Counted from the stretch's first letter, positions 28,385 through 37,404 are shown. The stretch: 64,000 nucleotides of DNA from Opitutaceae bacterium (GCA_015075305.1 JABTUS010000011.1:124001-188000); one strand, 5' to 3'. Notes: generated from the letters alone by a model not told the origin. Numbers and translations are program-made.

Positions 28385-29218
28385 TCACCGGGATTTCAGC
28401 GACGCCCTCACCGCCGCCAGGGGAAGCGCCTGCCTGCGGCGTTCGAGGAAGATGCTGACCTCCGCGTAGCCCGCGTCTTCGAGAAGATCCAGGGCGTCCT
28501 CAAATCTGTCCCCCACCCGATCCGAGGTGTGTGCATCCGCTCCGATGACAACCGGAATGCCGCGCGCGTGCATGAGGCCCAGCATCGTCGGCCCCGGATT
28601 CATTTCCGGCAGCGCCTTGTTCAGTCCGCTGGTGTTCAGCTCCATGGCCACCCCGGTGGCCGCGATGCGATCGAGCGCGCGCTCGATGAATGGCTGGATG
28701 CGCGGAAAATTCCAGGACTCGGGCGACTCATTCTTCACAAGATCGGGATGCGCCAGGGTGTCGTACAGGCCGGTCTCGGCGGCCTCGGCCAGATGCGTGA
28801 AATAAGTCTGCTGGTAGGCAAAGTAGTCGCCGTTGAAATACCGCTGGCGATAGGCGTTCATCTGCATGTGCACCGACCCCAGGACGTGATGCAGCGGTGC
28901 GCGCCGGTGCAGCTTCTCGATCCACGATTCGATGCCCGGAAAATAATCGCTCTCGAGCCCCAGACGCACATCCACCCTGCCCTGCATGCGTGAACGCGCA
29001 TGGGCGATGAGATCGACGTACTCCTCAAACTGGCCGACTTCCATGCGCCATTGCGCGGATTGTCCGTCCGGCAGCGGACAATGGCACGTGAAGACGATGC
29101 CCTTCAGCCCGCGGGCGGCGGCGGCTTCCGCGTACTCAACGGGTGTGCCCGTCGCATGCTTGCACAAGGGAGTGTGGCAGTGGGATTCGTAGAAGAGTGA
29201 TTCGGTTGATGCAGGCAT
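28385..29218 (-). CDS. PHP-domain histidinol-phosphatase-like (HisJ type)
   Basis: The 277-residue product begins with the PHP metal-ligand pattern SHCHTPLCKHATG. It then has GLKGIVFTCHCPLP, RLGLESDYFPGIESWIEKLH, HHVLGSVHMQM, DTLAHPDLVKNE and MELNTSGLNKALPEMNP, ending with IPVVIGADAHTSDRVGD. These match HisJ-type histidinol phosphatases, which dephosphorylate histidinol phosphate in histidine synthesis. PHP relatives act on other phosphates, so the specific reaction is inferred. Histidine genes are not adjacent; rlmN follows after 3 bp. Confidence 0.8.
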   Translation of the reverse strand: MPASTESLFYESHCHTPLCKHATGTPVEYAEAAAARGLKGIVFTCHCPLPDGQSAQWRMEVGQFEEYVDLIAHARSRMQGRVDVRLGLESDYFPGIESWIEKLHRRAPLHHVLGSVHMQMNAYRQRYFNGDYFAYQQTYFTHLAEAAETGLYDTLAHPDLVKNESPESWNFPRIQPFIERALDRIAATGVAMELNTSGLNKALPEMNPGPTMLGLMHARGIPVVIGADAHTSDRVGDRFEDALDLLEDAGYAEVSIFLERRRQALPLAAVRASLKSR

Positions 29219-29298
29219 GTGTTGTTCGTCGAAGGCGGCTTTCGCCGGCCATGGACATGATCAACGGCACGCTACGGCATTTTGAGTGTCGTCGCAAG

Positions 29299-29315
29299 GA
29301 CGGCTGCGAGCCGTC
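29299..29315 (-). terminator. Hairpin after the truncated aldehyde dehydrogenase gene
   Basis: GACGGCT and AGCCGTC pair perfectly with a three-base loop, 7 bp beyond the stop codon of the minus-strand gene. It lacks a good U-tract, so intrinsic termination is only plausible. Confidence 0.45.
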
Positions 29316-29321
29316 TCCTTC

Positions 29322-30188
29322 TCAGGAGCCGATGGGATGCCAGGTCGTCTTGAATTCCAGCCAGTCGCGGATGGCGTAGAGCCCTTGCGCCTTGTCGTCG
29401 GTCCAGTCGAAGGATTCCTCGGCGGGGACGAGCTTCACGCGTTTGATCGACTCGGCGGCTCCCAACTCGATGAGCCGGCGCTCCGCGGTGCCGGCGACAC
29501 CGCCGACGCCGCGGAGATGCTGGTGGCTCGCGAACGTGGGGATGAGCTCCTTCCTGTAACCGGTGAGAAGGTTGACGACGCCACCAGGCAGATCACTGGT
29601 CGCCAGCATTTCCCCGAGCAGTATCGCCGGATAGGGCTGCGTTTCCGACGCGAGGGCGACGACCGCGTTGCCGCTGACGATGGCGGGTGCGAACAAGGAG
29701 ACGAGAGCGAGAAGCGGAGACGAATCCGGGGCGATCAGCCCGATGACACCCATGGGTTCGGTCACGGTGAAATTGAAATACGGACCCGCCACCGGATTCA
29801 CATTGCCAAGCACCTGCTCGTACTTGTCCGCCCAGCCGGCATAATGGATCAATCGCTCCACGGACAGCGCGACCTCGGACCTTGCCGCTGCGGCGGGCGA
29901 GCCGTTCAGGCCCACGGCCTCCGCGAGTTCCTGTGAACGCGCCTCGATCATTTCAGCGAGCCGGTAGAGAATCTGGGCGCGATTGTACGCGGTGCGGCGA
30001 GCCCAGGCTGCGCCGGCCTTCGCGGCCGCCTCGACGGCGTTGCGCAGATCTTTCCGGGTGCACTGGGGAATGTGTCCGACGAACCTGCCATCGCGGTCGC
30101 TCAACGGAAACGTGCGCCCGCTCTCCGAGCGGATGAACGCTCCGCCCACGTAGGCTTTTGGTGTCTTGGTGATGGTCAGTCGTGCCAT
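29322..30188 (-). CDS. Truncated aldehyde dehydrogenase-like protein without catalytic cysteine
   Basis: The ATG at 30186-30188 (MARLTITKTPKAYVGGAFIR) gives 288 residues; longer ORF starts precede it but overlap the gene upstream. The sequence follows the N-terminal NAD-binding half of ALDHs: GRFVGHIPQCTRKDLRNAVE, AYNRAQILYRLAEMIEAR, EPMGVIGLIAPDSSPLLALV, SLFAPAIVSGNAVVALASE, LPGGVVNLLTG. The catalytic half with the nucleophilic Cys and the ELGG glutamate is missing. The normal family length is near 480-500 residues. It lies 10 bp after the full ALDH and probably pairs with it; a deoC/ALDH/short-ALDH order is seen here. It could be a structural partner subunit or a decaying copy; the intact frame favours a function. 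Confidence 0.75.
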   Translation of the reverse strand: MARLTITKTPKAYVGGAFIRSESGRTFPLSDRDGRFVGHIPQCTRKDLRNAVEAAAKAGAAWARRTAYNRAQILYRLAEMIEARSQELAEAVGLNGSPAAAARSEVALSVERLIHYAGWADKYEQVLGNVNPVAGPYFNFTVTEPMGVIGLIAPDSSPLLALVSLFAPAIVSGNAVVALASETQPYPAILLGEMLATSDLPGGVVNLLTGYRKELIPTFASHQHLRGVGGVAGTAERRLIELGAAESIKRVKLVPAEESFDWTDDKAQGLYAIRDWLEFKTTWHPIGS

Positions 30189-30198
30189 GGGAATGCCC

Positions 30199-31701
30199 TC
30201 AGTGCAGCCGGACGTAGTCGGCGAGACCCTGGCGTCCGCCCTCGCGGCCGAAGCCGGACTCCTTGTATCCACCGAATGGTGACGCCGGATCGAAGCGGTT
30301 GTACGTGTTCGCCCAGACGACGCCGGCCTTCAGCTCCGTGCTCATTCTGAGAATGCGCGATCCCTTGTCGGTCCAGACGCCCGCGCTCAGTCCGTAGGCG
30401 GTGTTGTTCGCCTTTTCGATCGCCTCATCGATCGTGCGAAACGTGAGGATGGACAGGACCGGACCGAAGATCTCCTCGCGGGCCACGCGGTGGCTCTGCT
30501 GCACGCCGCTCAGGATTGTCGGGCGGAAGTAGAAGCCGCGGGAAGGAAGGCGGCAGGGCGGCTGGAAGAGTTCGGCGCCGTCCCGCACCCCGATGCTGAC
30601 AAGCCGGCGGATCTTTTCGAGCTGCTCGCGGGAGTTGATGGCGCCGATGTCGGTGTTCTTGTCGATGGGATCGCCCACCCGCAGCACGCGCATGCGGTTC
30701 TTGAGTCTTGCGAGAACGATGTCCGCCACGCCCTCCTGTACGAGAAGCCGGGAACCCGCGCAGCAGACTTGTCCCTGGTTGAAGAAGATGCCGTTCACCA
30801 CGCCCTCGACCGCCTGGTCGATCGGGGCGTCCTCGAAGACGATGTTCGCCGCCTTTCCGCCGAGCTCGAGCGTGAGTTTTTTTCCGGAACCGGCTGTTGA
30901 TCGCATGATCTTCTTTCCGACCTCGGTCGATCCGGTGAACGCAATCTTCGCGGCCGCGGGATGATTGACCACCGCTGCGCCGACTTCGCCCGCGCCGGTG
31001 ACGAGGTTGACCACGCCGGGAGGCAGTCCGGCCTCGATGAAAATCTCGGCGAGTTTGAGTGCGGTGATCGACGTCGTCTCCGCCGGCTTGAGCACGATGG
31101 TGTTTCCCGTGGCGAGGGCGGGCGCGAGTTTCCACGCGAGCATCAGCAGCGGGAAATTCCAGGGGATGACCTGGGCGACCACGCCGTGCGGTGAGAATCC
31201 GCGGGCGCCCGGGAAGGCGTACTCGAGCTTGTCCGCCCAGCCGGCGTGATGGAAAAAATGCGCCGCGGCCATGGGCACGTCGAAATCGCGGGATTCCTTG
31301 ATCGGCTTGCCGCCGTCGAGCGTCTCGGCGACGGCGAATTCACGCGCGCGATCCTGCAGCAGCCTCGCGATGCGGTAGATGAATTTTCCGCGTTCGCGAC
31401 CCGGCAGGCCGGACCAGGCCGGAAAGGCGCGCGTCGCCGCGGAAAATGCGGCGTCGATGTCGGCGTCGCCGGCGATGGCGATTTCCGCGAGCTGTGTTTC
31501 GTTCGCGGGATTCAGCGTTGGAAAGTATTTTCCCGAGCGTGGAGCGCTGAACTTTCCGTCGATGAAGAGATCGTAGCGCGCCTTGAGCCTGGGATCCGCC
31601 GTCTCTGGAGCCGGGTCGAAGGCCCAGAGGTCCCCGAAGATGAGTTCGGGGGCGGGCCTTGCGGGGCGCGTGGTGCTTTTTGTGCGGGAACGTGCGGGCA
31701 T
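30199..31701 (-). CDS. Aldehyde dehydrogenase (NAD-dependent)
   Basis: The 500-residue product is a full-length ALDH. It has GVVAQVIPWNFPLLMLAWKL (coenzyme-binding region), KIAFTGSTEVGKKIM, TLELGGKAANIVFEDA (general-base Glu), and the nucleophile in NQGQVCCAGSRLLVQ. It ends with NTYNRFDPASPFGGYKESGF. A basic, proline-rich extension of about 40 residues at the N-terminus (MPARSRTKSTTRPARPAPE) is unlike standard ALDHs. Lying 12 bp after deoC, it probably oxidises the acetaldehyde released from deoxyribose 5-phosphate to acetate or a thioester; this is inference from context. No microcompartment shell genes are visible. Confidence 0.88.
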   Translation of the reverse strand: MPARSRTKSTTRPARPAPELIFGDLWAFDPAPETADPRLKARYDLFIDGKFSAPRSGKYFPTLNPANETQLAEIAIAGDADIDAAFSAATRAFPAWSGLPGRERGKFIYRIARLLQDRAREFAVAETLDGGKPIKESRDFDVPMAAAHFFHHAGWADKLEYAFPGARGFSPHGVVAQVIPWNFPLLMLAWKLAPALATGNTIVLKPAETTSITALKLAEIFIEAGLPPGVVNLVTGAGEVGAAVVNHPAAAKIAFTGSTEVGKKIMRSTAGSGKKLTLELGGKAANIVFEDAPIDQAVEGVVNGIFFNQGQVCCAGSRLLVQEGVADIVLARLKNRMRVLRVGDPIDKNTDIGAINSREQLEKIRRLVSIGVRDGAELFQPPCRLPSRGFYFRPTILSGVQQSHRVAREEIFGPVLSILTFRTIDEAIEKANNTAYGLSAGVWTDKGSRILRMSTELKAGVVWANTYNRFDPASPFGGYKESGFGREGGRQGLADYVRLH

Positions 31702-31713
31702 GAGGTGCGTCGG

Positions 31714-32673
31714 TCAGTAGCTTTCGGCCGCCTCGCTGAAGGCGTAGGGTGCCTGGTAGGCGCCGGTCTTTTCCTTCACGAGCTGGCGCAGCAGGTCGTT
31801 GAGCAACGAGGACGCGCCGAAGCGGTAGCGGGCGGGAGTCAGCCATTCATCGCCGAGCGTTTCCTTCACGGCGACCAGGAAGGCCAGGGCCTGCTTTGCG
31901 GTCCGGATCCCTCCAGCCGGCTTCATGCCGATGGCGACGCCTGTATCCAGAAAATAATCACGGATGGCCTCGATCATGACCTGGTTGTTGCCGAGTGTCG
32001 CGTTGGACGACGTCTTGCCCGTGCTCGTCTTGATGAAATCGCCGGGGCGGATCGCGCGCATGGCGAGAAAGGAGGCTGCGCGGATGTTGTCGTAGGACTC
32101 GAGTTCGCCGGTCTCGAGAATCACCTTGAGTTTCGCCCGGCCGCAGGCCGTGACCACCGCGCGAATCTCGTCCTGCATGCGACCGAATTCTCCGGCGAGG
32201 AAGGCGCCGCGGTTGATGACCATGTCGATTTCATCCGCGCCGTCGGCGACTGCCGCGCGCACTTCGGCGAGCCGGGTGTCGAGGCGGGTCTGGCCGCTCG
32301 GAAAGGCGGTGGCGACCGAGGCGATCCGCACCGGGGAGGAGGCGCCCAGAAATCTTCGCGCGTGGCGGACCATGGCCGGATAGACACACACCGCGGCCAC
32401 GGCGGGAAGCGCGTCGAGGGCTCCGCGTTCATCGGGAGTCTCGTGGGGATGCAGCGCCTTGATGCACAGCGAGGCCACCTTTCCGGGAGTGTCCTTTCCC
32501 TCGAGGGTCGTCAGGTCGACCATGGACACCGCGAGCCGCAGGCCGAACACCTTTGAGGACTTCTTTATCGAGCGGGTGACGTACTTTGCGACCCGCTCCT
32601 CGATGCCGACGGCGTCGACGGTTCCTGTTTCGTCGAGGAGCCTGCGAACTGCCGCCGGTCGTTGGGAACTCAT
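31714..32673 (-). CDS. deoC: Deoxyribose-phosphate aldolase
   Basis: DeoC cleaves 2-deoxy-D-ribose 5-phosphate to acetaldehyde and glyceraldehyde 3-phosphate through a Schiff-base lysine. The 319-residue product contains the core motifs VSMVDLTTLEGKDTPGKVA, IRIASVATAFPSGQT, EIDMVINRGAFLAGE, VILETGELESYDNIRAA, the active-site lysine in DFIKTSTGKTSSNAT, and GMKPAGGIRTAKQAL. About 60 extra N-terminal residues are longer than the 220-260 residue bacterial form, as in the longer DeoC subtype. It leads the ALDH pair with 12- and 10-bp gaps, suggesting one transcript for deoxyribose salvage. Confidence 0.93.
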   Translation of the reverse strand: MSSQRPAAVRRLLDETGTVDAVGIEERVAKYVTRSIKKSSKVFGLRLAVSMVDLTTLEGKDTPGKVASLCIKALHPHETPDERGALDALPAVAAVCVYPAMVRHARRFLGASSPVRIASVATAFPSGQTRLDTRLAEVRAAVADGADEIDMVINRGAFLAGEFGRMQDEIRAVVTACGRAKLKVILETGELESYDNIRAASFLAMRAIRPGDFIKTSTGKTSSNATLGNNQVMIEAIRDYFLDTGVAIGMKPAGGIRTAKQALAFLVAVKETLGDEWLTPARYRFGASSLLNDLLRQLVKEKTGAYQAPYAFSEAAESY

Positions 32674-32898
32674 TGGGCAGAACCTGCCGCCGGTTCAGCA
32701 TGATCACAACGGAAAACACGATGCCGCACGCGCGGGGTTCACCGGGTAAGCGCATGCAGGCCGATGAATTGCGCAGCTATTCACAAGTTATTCAGAATCG
32801 CGTCCGCTGTAAGACGCGAGCCAACTCGTTTTCGTTCAAAAATTTCCGCAGCGGTTCGAAACTTTTCCTGCTTGTGGCGCGGCGGGAGAATCACATGA

Positions 32899-33135
32899 TT
32901 GACGCCAGTGGCTCATCCGGTTGCCAACCCCAACCCCGCTGCCCCGTGCAGCAAACACCCGAAGCGACGCATCGCTCTGATTGTGGCGATCATCCTCGCG
33001 GCGATTCTCGGTGGAGTCTTCCTGCTGGAGGGAGACTCCCGTGTTGCCATGCTGATTGGCGTCGCCCCCCTGCTTCTGGTTGCCTTGGTCTGCCTGTGCG
33101 ACCCCTGCTGCAAGGGCAGGGATTCTCACGACTGA
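32899..33135 (+). CDS. Small membrane protein with cysteine-rich tail
   Basis: A 78-residue frame, started by TTG (or GTG at 32908), has a stop directly upstream and a GGGAGA sequence 11 bases before the TTG. It has two hydrophobic segments (IALIVAIILAAILGGVFLL and VAMLIGVAPLLLVALVCL) and a Cys cluster in CLCDPCCKG. The 3' end overlaps the purN gene end on the opposite strand by 10 bp. Unusual start codon and small size keep certainty low. No known function. Confidence 0.4.
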   Translation: MTPVAHPVANPNPAAPCSKHPKRRIALIVAIILAAILGGVFLLEGDSRVAMLIGVAPLLLVALVCLCDPCCKGRDSHD

Positions 33136-33698
33136 GACAGTCTTGCCACGACCGCCGGCAGCAGCGCGTGTTCCGCCGCGTGCACCCGGGCGGTCAGCGA
33201 TTCCAGTGTGTCGGATTCTTCGATACGAACGGCGGCCTGGTCGATGATTGGACCGCCATCGACCTCAAGGGTGACCCTGTGCACGGTGCAACCCGTGATT
33301 TTCACGCCCCGCCGGAGGGCCTGGCCGATCGCGTCGAGCCCGGGAAAACTCGGCAGGAGGCTGGGATGGAGATTGATGATCCTGCCGGAGAACGCGCGAA
33401 GGAGCGCGGGCTTCAGCACGCGCATGAATCCGGCCAGCACGATGAGTTCCGCGTGGTGGCATGCGATCGCCTTGATGAAGCGGGTTTCGCCCTCGCCCTC
33501 GAGCTTTGTCTTGAATGGCGCGGGATCGACGTAGGACGCGTGGACGGCGAATCGAGGTCCGAGCGCGAGTATGCCTGCGTCGGGCCTGTCAGAAAGCAGG
33601 CCCACGATTGTTGCGCGGCCGAGCTTGCCGGCCTGCTGGGCGAGCAGGAGCGCCTCTGCGTTGGAGCCCCGACCTGATCCAAGGATGACGACGCGCAT
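33126..33698 (-). CDS. purN: Phosphoribosylglycinamide formyltransferase
   Basis: PurN transfers a formyl group from 10-formyltetrahydrofolate to GAR in purine synthesis. The 190-residue product has the N-terminal loop MRVVILGSGRGSNAEALL, the substrate motif INLHPSLLPSFPG (catalytic His), and ITGCTVHRVTLEVDGGPIID with the conserved Asp. Length is close to the usual 190-215 residues. It begins 24 bp after the rfaE2-like gene and ends the minus-strand transcription unit that starts at the TolC gene, though it could also have its own promoter. Confidence 0.95.
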   Translation of the reverse strand: MRVVILGSGRGSNAEALLLAQQAGKLGRATIVGLLSDRPDAGILALGPRFAVHASYVDPAPFKTKLEGEGETRFIKAIACHHAELIVLAGFMRVLKPALLRAFSGRIINLHPSLLPSFPGLDAIGQALRRGVKITGCTVHRVTLEVDGGPIIDQAAVRIEESDTLESLTARVHAAEHALLPAVVARLSQS

Positions 33699-33722
33699 GT
33701 GAAATTGGAGGAGGACCCGCGG

Positions 33723-34223
33723 CTAGATTTCCCCGGCGGACCTTATCTTTTCGATCAGCCGGGTCGTGCTGAAGCCGGGCAGGAAGGGGAGAAAGGTGAT
33801 CCTTGCCCCGGCCTCCTGCAACGCCTCGCGCTCGCCCTTGTCGAGTTTGTCCAGGGTGTAGTCGCCGGCCTTCGTGTAGATGTCGGGTTTCAGCGCCCGG
33901 ATCTCCCCTGTTAGTCGCGGAGAACGAAATATGACGATGCCATCGACGCATTCGAGGGCTCCCAGCGCGAACGCGCGTTCGCCCTCGGTCTGCACGGGCC
34001 GCTTCGGCCCCTTGAGCGCCTTCACGCTTTCGTCCGCATTGAGCGCGACGAAGAGCGCGTCCCCGAGCGAACGCGCCTGTTTGAGATGGTGAAGATGCCC
34101 CGTGTGCAGCAGATCGAAGACCCCGTTGGTCAGGACAAGCCTTCTCCCGCTTCGCCTGAGCCCGTCCCTCACCGCCACCGCCTGTTCGAGCGTGAAAAGC
34201 TTGGGATTCTCAAGGGGAGTCAT
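33723..34223 (-). CDS. rfaE2: D-glycero-beta-D-manno-heptose 1-phosphate adenylyltransferase (RfaE2-type)
   Basis: This enzyme activates heptose 1-phosphate with ATP to ADP-heptose for LPS core synthesis. The 166-residue product is the stand-alone cytidylyltransferase-like domain: LTNGVFDLLHTGHLHHLKQA (HxGH motif), VALNADESVKALKGPKRPVQ, FRSPRLTGEIRALKPDIYTK, AGDYTLDKLD, and the C-terminal STTRLIEKI. The kinase domain fused in E. coli HldE is absent here and would be encoded elsewhere. It lies 24 bp before purN and 50 bp after the HlyD gene; the link to the export cluster may be only positional, or may reflect envelope supply. Confidence 0.9.
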   Translation of the reverse strand: MTPLENPKLFTLEQAVAVRDGLRRSGRRLVLTNGVFDLLHTGHLHHLKQARSLGDALFVALNADESVKALKGPKRPVQTEGERAFALGALECVDGIVIFRSPRLTGEIRALKPDIYTKAGDYTLDKLDKGEREALQEAGARITFLPFLPGFSTTRLIEKIRSAGEI

Positions 34224-34273
34224 TCGCGGGGACCTATTGTCGTCATTCGAACCGCCGCCCGATCCCGGCGCGC

Positions 34274-35125
34274 CTAGTTGCCGACGCTGGCCAGGCCGGC
34301 GCCCTTGGAGGCCCCCGGCGACTTGTCGTCGCCGGTCACCAGCACGGCGGAGAGGCCGGCGACGGCCTTTTCGGACGGGGCGACCTCGATGATGATGCGG
34401 AAGGTGCCGGATGTGGAGTCGACAATCGGATCGATGTGGCGGACCACGCCCTCGACGCGGGAATCGGCCTCCGGCGTGGTCTGGACCCGCAGGGCGACCT
34501 TCTGGCCAGGTGTGAAGCGTCCGAGCAGGGAGTAGTCTGCGAAGACGACGAAGCGAAGCGAGCTGGCGTCCACGACGCGGGCGATCGTTTCGAAGCGCTC
34601 GACCGCCTCCCCGACCGACTTGACGGTTTTCAGGAAAATGCCGTCGATGGGGGAGCGCAGCGTCCGGTACTCAAGCCTCACTTCCGCCATGGCCAGCATT
34701 GCCCTGGCCTGGTCGACACGGCTCTCCGTGACCTTGAGCATGGACCGGCTTTCCTCGAACTGCTTGTCGCTCGCGATCTTTTCCTTGAAAAGGGCCTCCA
34801 CGCGGGCGAAGTCGGTCCGGGCGCGCTCGTGGTCGGCCTCGGTGCCGCGCAGCGACGCCCTTGCCTGGGCGACCTCGGCCTCCTCCTGCCGCGCGTCGAG
34901 CCTCAGAATCGCCTGCCCCGCCACTATCCGGCTGCCCTCGGGAACCAGGATTTTTTCGACGATGCCCGCTGCCGGAGAGCTCAATTTGATGTCGGACCGC
35001 GGTGCGAGCACGGACCGCAGGGATCCGCGGCTGACCGTGCTCCAGGCGTCCGTGCCGGTCTGTGCGCCGAGGCCGGCGGTGATTGCGAGGAAAAGGAGAA
35101 TGGCGCCAGGAAGGGATCGCAGCAT
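34274..35125 (-). CDS. HlyD/RND-type periplasmic adaptor (membrane fusion protein)
   Basis: The ATG at 35123-35125 starts MLRSLPGAILLFLAITAGLG, a signal or anchor segment, giving 283 residues; the open frame extends further but without a credible start. The lipoyl-like hairpin is AGIVEKILVPEGSRIVAGQA, followed by coiled coil (RLDARQEEAEVAQARASLRG to AMLAMAEVRLEYRTLRSPID). The barrel region follows with GTFRIIIEVAPSEKAVAGL near the end. Adaptors join an inner-membrane pump or exporter to TolC. It is the fourth gene (counting exporter genes) of the minus-strand cluster, 14 bp after the GAF-HlyD gene. No inner-membrane RND pump adjoins. Confidence 0.85.
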   Translation of the reverse strand: MLRSLPGAILLFLAITAGLGAQTGTDAWSTVSRGSLRSVLAPRSDIKLSSPAAGIVEKILVPEGSRIVAGQAILRLDARQEEAEVAQARASLRGTEADHERARTDFARVEALFKEKIASDKQFEESRSMLKVTESRVDQARAMLAMAEVRLEYRTLRSPIDGIFLKTVKSVGEAVERFETIARVVDASSLRFVVFADYSLLGRFTPGQKVALRVQTTPEADSRVEGVVRHIDPIVDSTSGTFRIIIEVAPSEKAVAGLSAVLVTGDDKSPGASKGAGLASVGN

Positions 35126-35139
35126 GACGGAGAAGGTCC

Positions 35140-37404
35140 TCAGGAGAAACGCAGGCGGAGGAAATTGATGAAGTCGTGGAACAGGATGTAGGCGATGGGG
35201 CGTCTGCCGCATTCGAAGCTGGCGCGACCGGCAAAGCCCGACTTGAGAAGATCGAGCTGGCTGGGCTCCACCTTCAACGGCGCCGAGATCTGAAAGAGAA
35301 ACTCCCCGCGGGTTGTGTCGAGACCGTAGGCGAGCTGCTCCGAACTGGTGACCGCGAGCGGATAGGCCTGCGTGGGATTGGCTGCGAGGCGCACGGAGCC
35401 TTCGACGGGTCCGTGGCTTTGGAACCTCTTGTCGAGAATGCGCAGGTCCTGTTCGCGCACGTCTATCTGGACCTTCCAACTGGTGGGATCAATCACCTCG
35501 AGCACGCCCTCGCCGGGCCGCGGCACCTGGCCGATGCGGGCCGACAAGTTCTGTGCGCCGAGGACGATGCCGTCAAAGGGCGCGCGGATCGTCATGCGTT
35601 CCAAGTCGCGCTGAAGCTTTTCCAGCGCGGTGCGTGCGCGCGCCGTGGCGAGGCGGGCCACCTGCATGCGGATTTCGTCCTTGTCGCCGCGGGCGGCGTC
35701 CACCTCGACCAGCCCGCGCTCGACCTCCTGCTGGGCGGCGCGGATCTGCAGTTCGACGTCCGTCGTTTCGAAACGCGCGAGCACGTCACCCTTCCTGACC
35801 GCCTGGCCCTCGCGGACGTCGACTGACAGCAGGCGGGTCGCCGCGTAGGCGGCGAGTGACGTGCGTTCGCGGGGAAGGACTCTGGCGGCGCCCGTGACTT
35901 TGAATGAAATGGGCAGCGCCATGATGACCGCGATCACGAGTACCGGCAGGCCGAAGCGCGTCCACTTCTCCCTTCTTGGTGTATTGACAATCTTGTTACG
36001 CGCATTGATCCAGCGGCGCGCCATGCGCGCCGCGGGCTGGCGCTGCCAGTACAGGGCCGCGCCGAGGTTGCGCCCCGCCGAGATCGCGAGGTCGCGCATC
36101 TGCAGGATCGTCGAGTCGAGCTTCTCGGGTTTCTTGACTCCCTCGAAGAGCAGGATGCCGCGCACCCGGTCCTGCCGGTCAAACAGCGGCATCACCGTAG
36201 CCCAGTTCATCGGCACGGCGTCGAAATACTCGTTCACCTCGGCCGGTCGAGTTGCAACCTTGGCGGGATCGCGCTGCACCAGCGTCAGCTGCATCTGCGG
36301 CCGCGCCGGGCCGCCGGGCCGAGCGGGCTTGAGATTTTCCTGCTCCTCCCGGGGCGGATTGTCAGCTGTGGACGCGCCGACGGATACCGCAGCGTCGCCG
36401 TCAGCGGCGGCGGGCAGGGGTTGCTCCACGAGCTCGTCCTTGTGCCGTCCGTTCAACCCGTGGTTGCCGTTTGATCCATTCAGGGCCGGCTGCGGGGATG
36501 CGCCACCGGGCAGCGCCGTTCTCCGTTTCGCGGAGTTGGCGAGCGACATCTGTGTCAGCCGCTCGGCGAGGCGCTTGAGAATGACGGCCTGTTCGCTGCG
36601 TGGATGCGGACGGCGCAGACCGCTGGTTGCGCCCAGTTCGTAGTCCTGGTCGAGTCCGATCCAGTCCTCGGCCAGCGGTTCATCGCCGCGGCCCTTCGCC
36701 ACGAGCAGCGACACACGATCGCAGGCCACGGATTCGCGCGCGTAGTTGACGATGTGCCAGCCGATCGACTCCACATCGTTGTCGCCGGAAATTTCCTCGA
36801 GCAGTTTCGCGTAGGTGGAGACGCGGGTCACCTCGGCCGCGAGGTCGCCGCTGCGCCGCGCCTTGAGGTACAGCTCCACTTCCCCGCAGATCTGGCGAAG
36901 GATTGCGGCGCGCAACTGGCCCGCCTGCGCGTCGATCGGGATGAACCACACGTGCAGGACTCCTGAAACCACATTGCCGCTGAGAATCGGCACGAAATAC
37001 TGGTCGAAATCCGTCGAGTTGAAGAGCGACAGCTCTTCCGGCGCCGGTGCGTCCTGAGGCTGCAGCCCGGGCAGGTTGCTCGATGCCTGGAGCTTGGCGG
37101 GCAAGGTGACGGGATGCCCGGTCTCGGCCACCCGGTGGATGGCCTTGCGGAACGATTCCGCGAGCTCGGGCGAATCCTTCAAGTTGAGCGTCTCCCACTG
37201 GCTCGCCACCATCCGCTGAAAGCTTCTTCCGGCGAGCATCTCGTACGACAATCCCTGCGGGCGCAGGATTTGCAGGATGCACTCCGCGTGCGCCTTCAGG
37301 TACACCGGCAGGTCCGGCGATTCCTTCGCCAGTTGCGCCAGTCGGGCCGACACGTCGTTCAGTTGCCTTTGAACGTGTGCGGCGGCATTTGGATGAGCTG
37401 TCAT
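35140..37404 (-). CDS. GAF-domain protein fused to a HlyD-type adaptor
   Basis: The 754-residue protein has an N-terminal soluble part, with a GAF-like sensor around residues 210-340 (STYAKLLEEISGDNDVESIG, ACDRVSLLVAKGRGDEPLAE) and a second GAF-like piece near residues 400-455 (VMPLFDRQDRVRGILLFEGV). One membrane helix follows (FGLPVLVIAVIMALPISFKV, about residue 500). The periplasmic HlyD part has VREGQAVRKGDVLARFETTD, two long helices, TIRAPFDGIVLGAQNLSARI and FQSHGPVEGSVRLAANP. So a cytosolic sensory region is joined to a periplasmic adaptor, an unusual fusion. A Pro/Gly-rich linker (about 310-390) separates the parts. It may tune export activity to a signal. It is separated from the upstream LuxR gene by 127 bp with an inverted repeat. 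Confidence 0.8.
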   Translation of the reverse strand: MTAHPNAAAHVQRQLNDVSARLAQLAKESPDLPVYLKAHAECILQILRPQGLSYEMLAGRSFQRMVASQWETLNLKDSPELAESFRKAIHRVAETGHPVTLPAKLQASSNLPGLQPQDAPAPEELSLFNSTDFDQYFVPILSGNVVSGVLHVWFIPIDAQAGQLRAAILRQICGEVELYLKARRSGDLAAEVTRVSTYAKLLEEISGDNDVESIGWHIVNYARESVACDRVSLLVAKGRGDEPLAEDWIGLDQDYELGATSGLRRPHPRSEQAVILKRLAERLTQMSLANSAKRRTALPGGASPQPALNGSNGNHGLNGRHKDELVEQPLPAAADGDAAVSVGASTADNPPREEQENLKPARPGGPARPQMQLTLVQRDPAKVATRPAEVNEYFDAVPMNWATVMPLFDRQDRVRGILLFEGVKKPEKLDSTILQMRDLAISAGRNLGAALYWQRQPAARMARRWINARNKIVNTPRREKWTRFGLPVLVIAVIMALPISFKVTGAARVLPRERTSLAAYAATRLLSVDVREGQAVRKGDVLARFETTDVELQIRAAQQEVERGLVEVDAARGDKDEIRMQVARLATARARTALEKLQRDLERMTIRAPFDGIVLGAQNLSARIGQVPRPGEGVLEVIDPTSWKVQIDVREQDLRILDKRFQSHGPVEGSVRLAANPTQAYPLAVTSSEQLAYGLDTTRGEFLFQISAPLKVEPSQLDLLKSGFAGRASFECGRRPIAYILFHDFINFLRLRFS

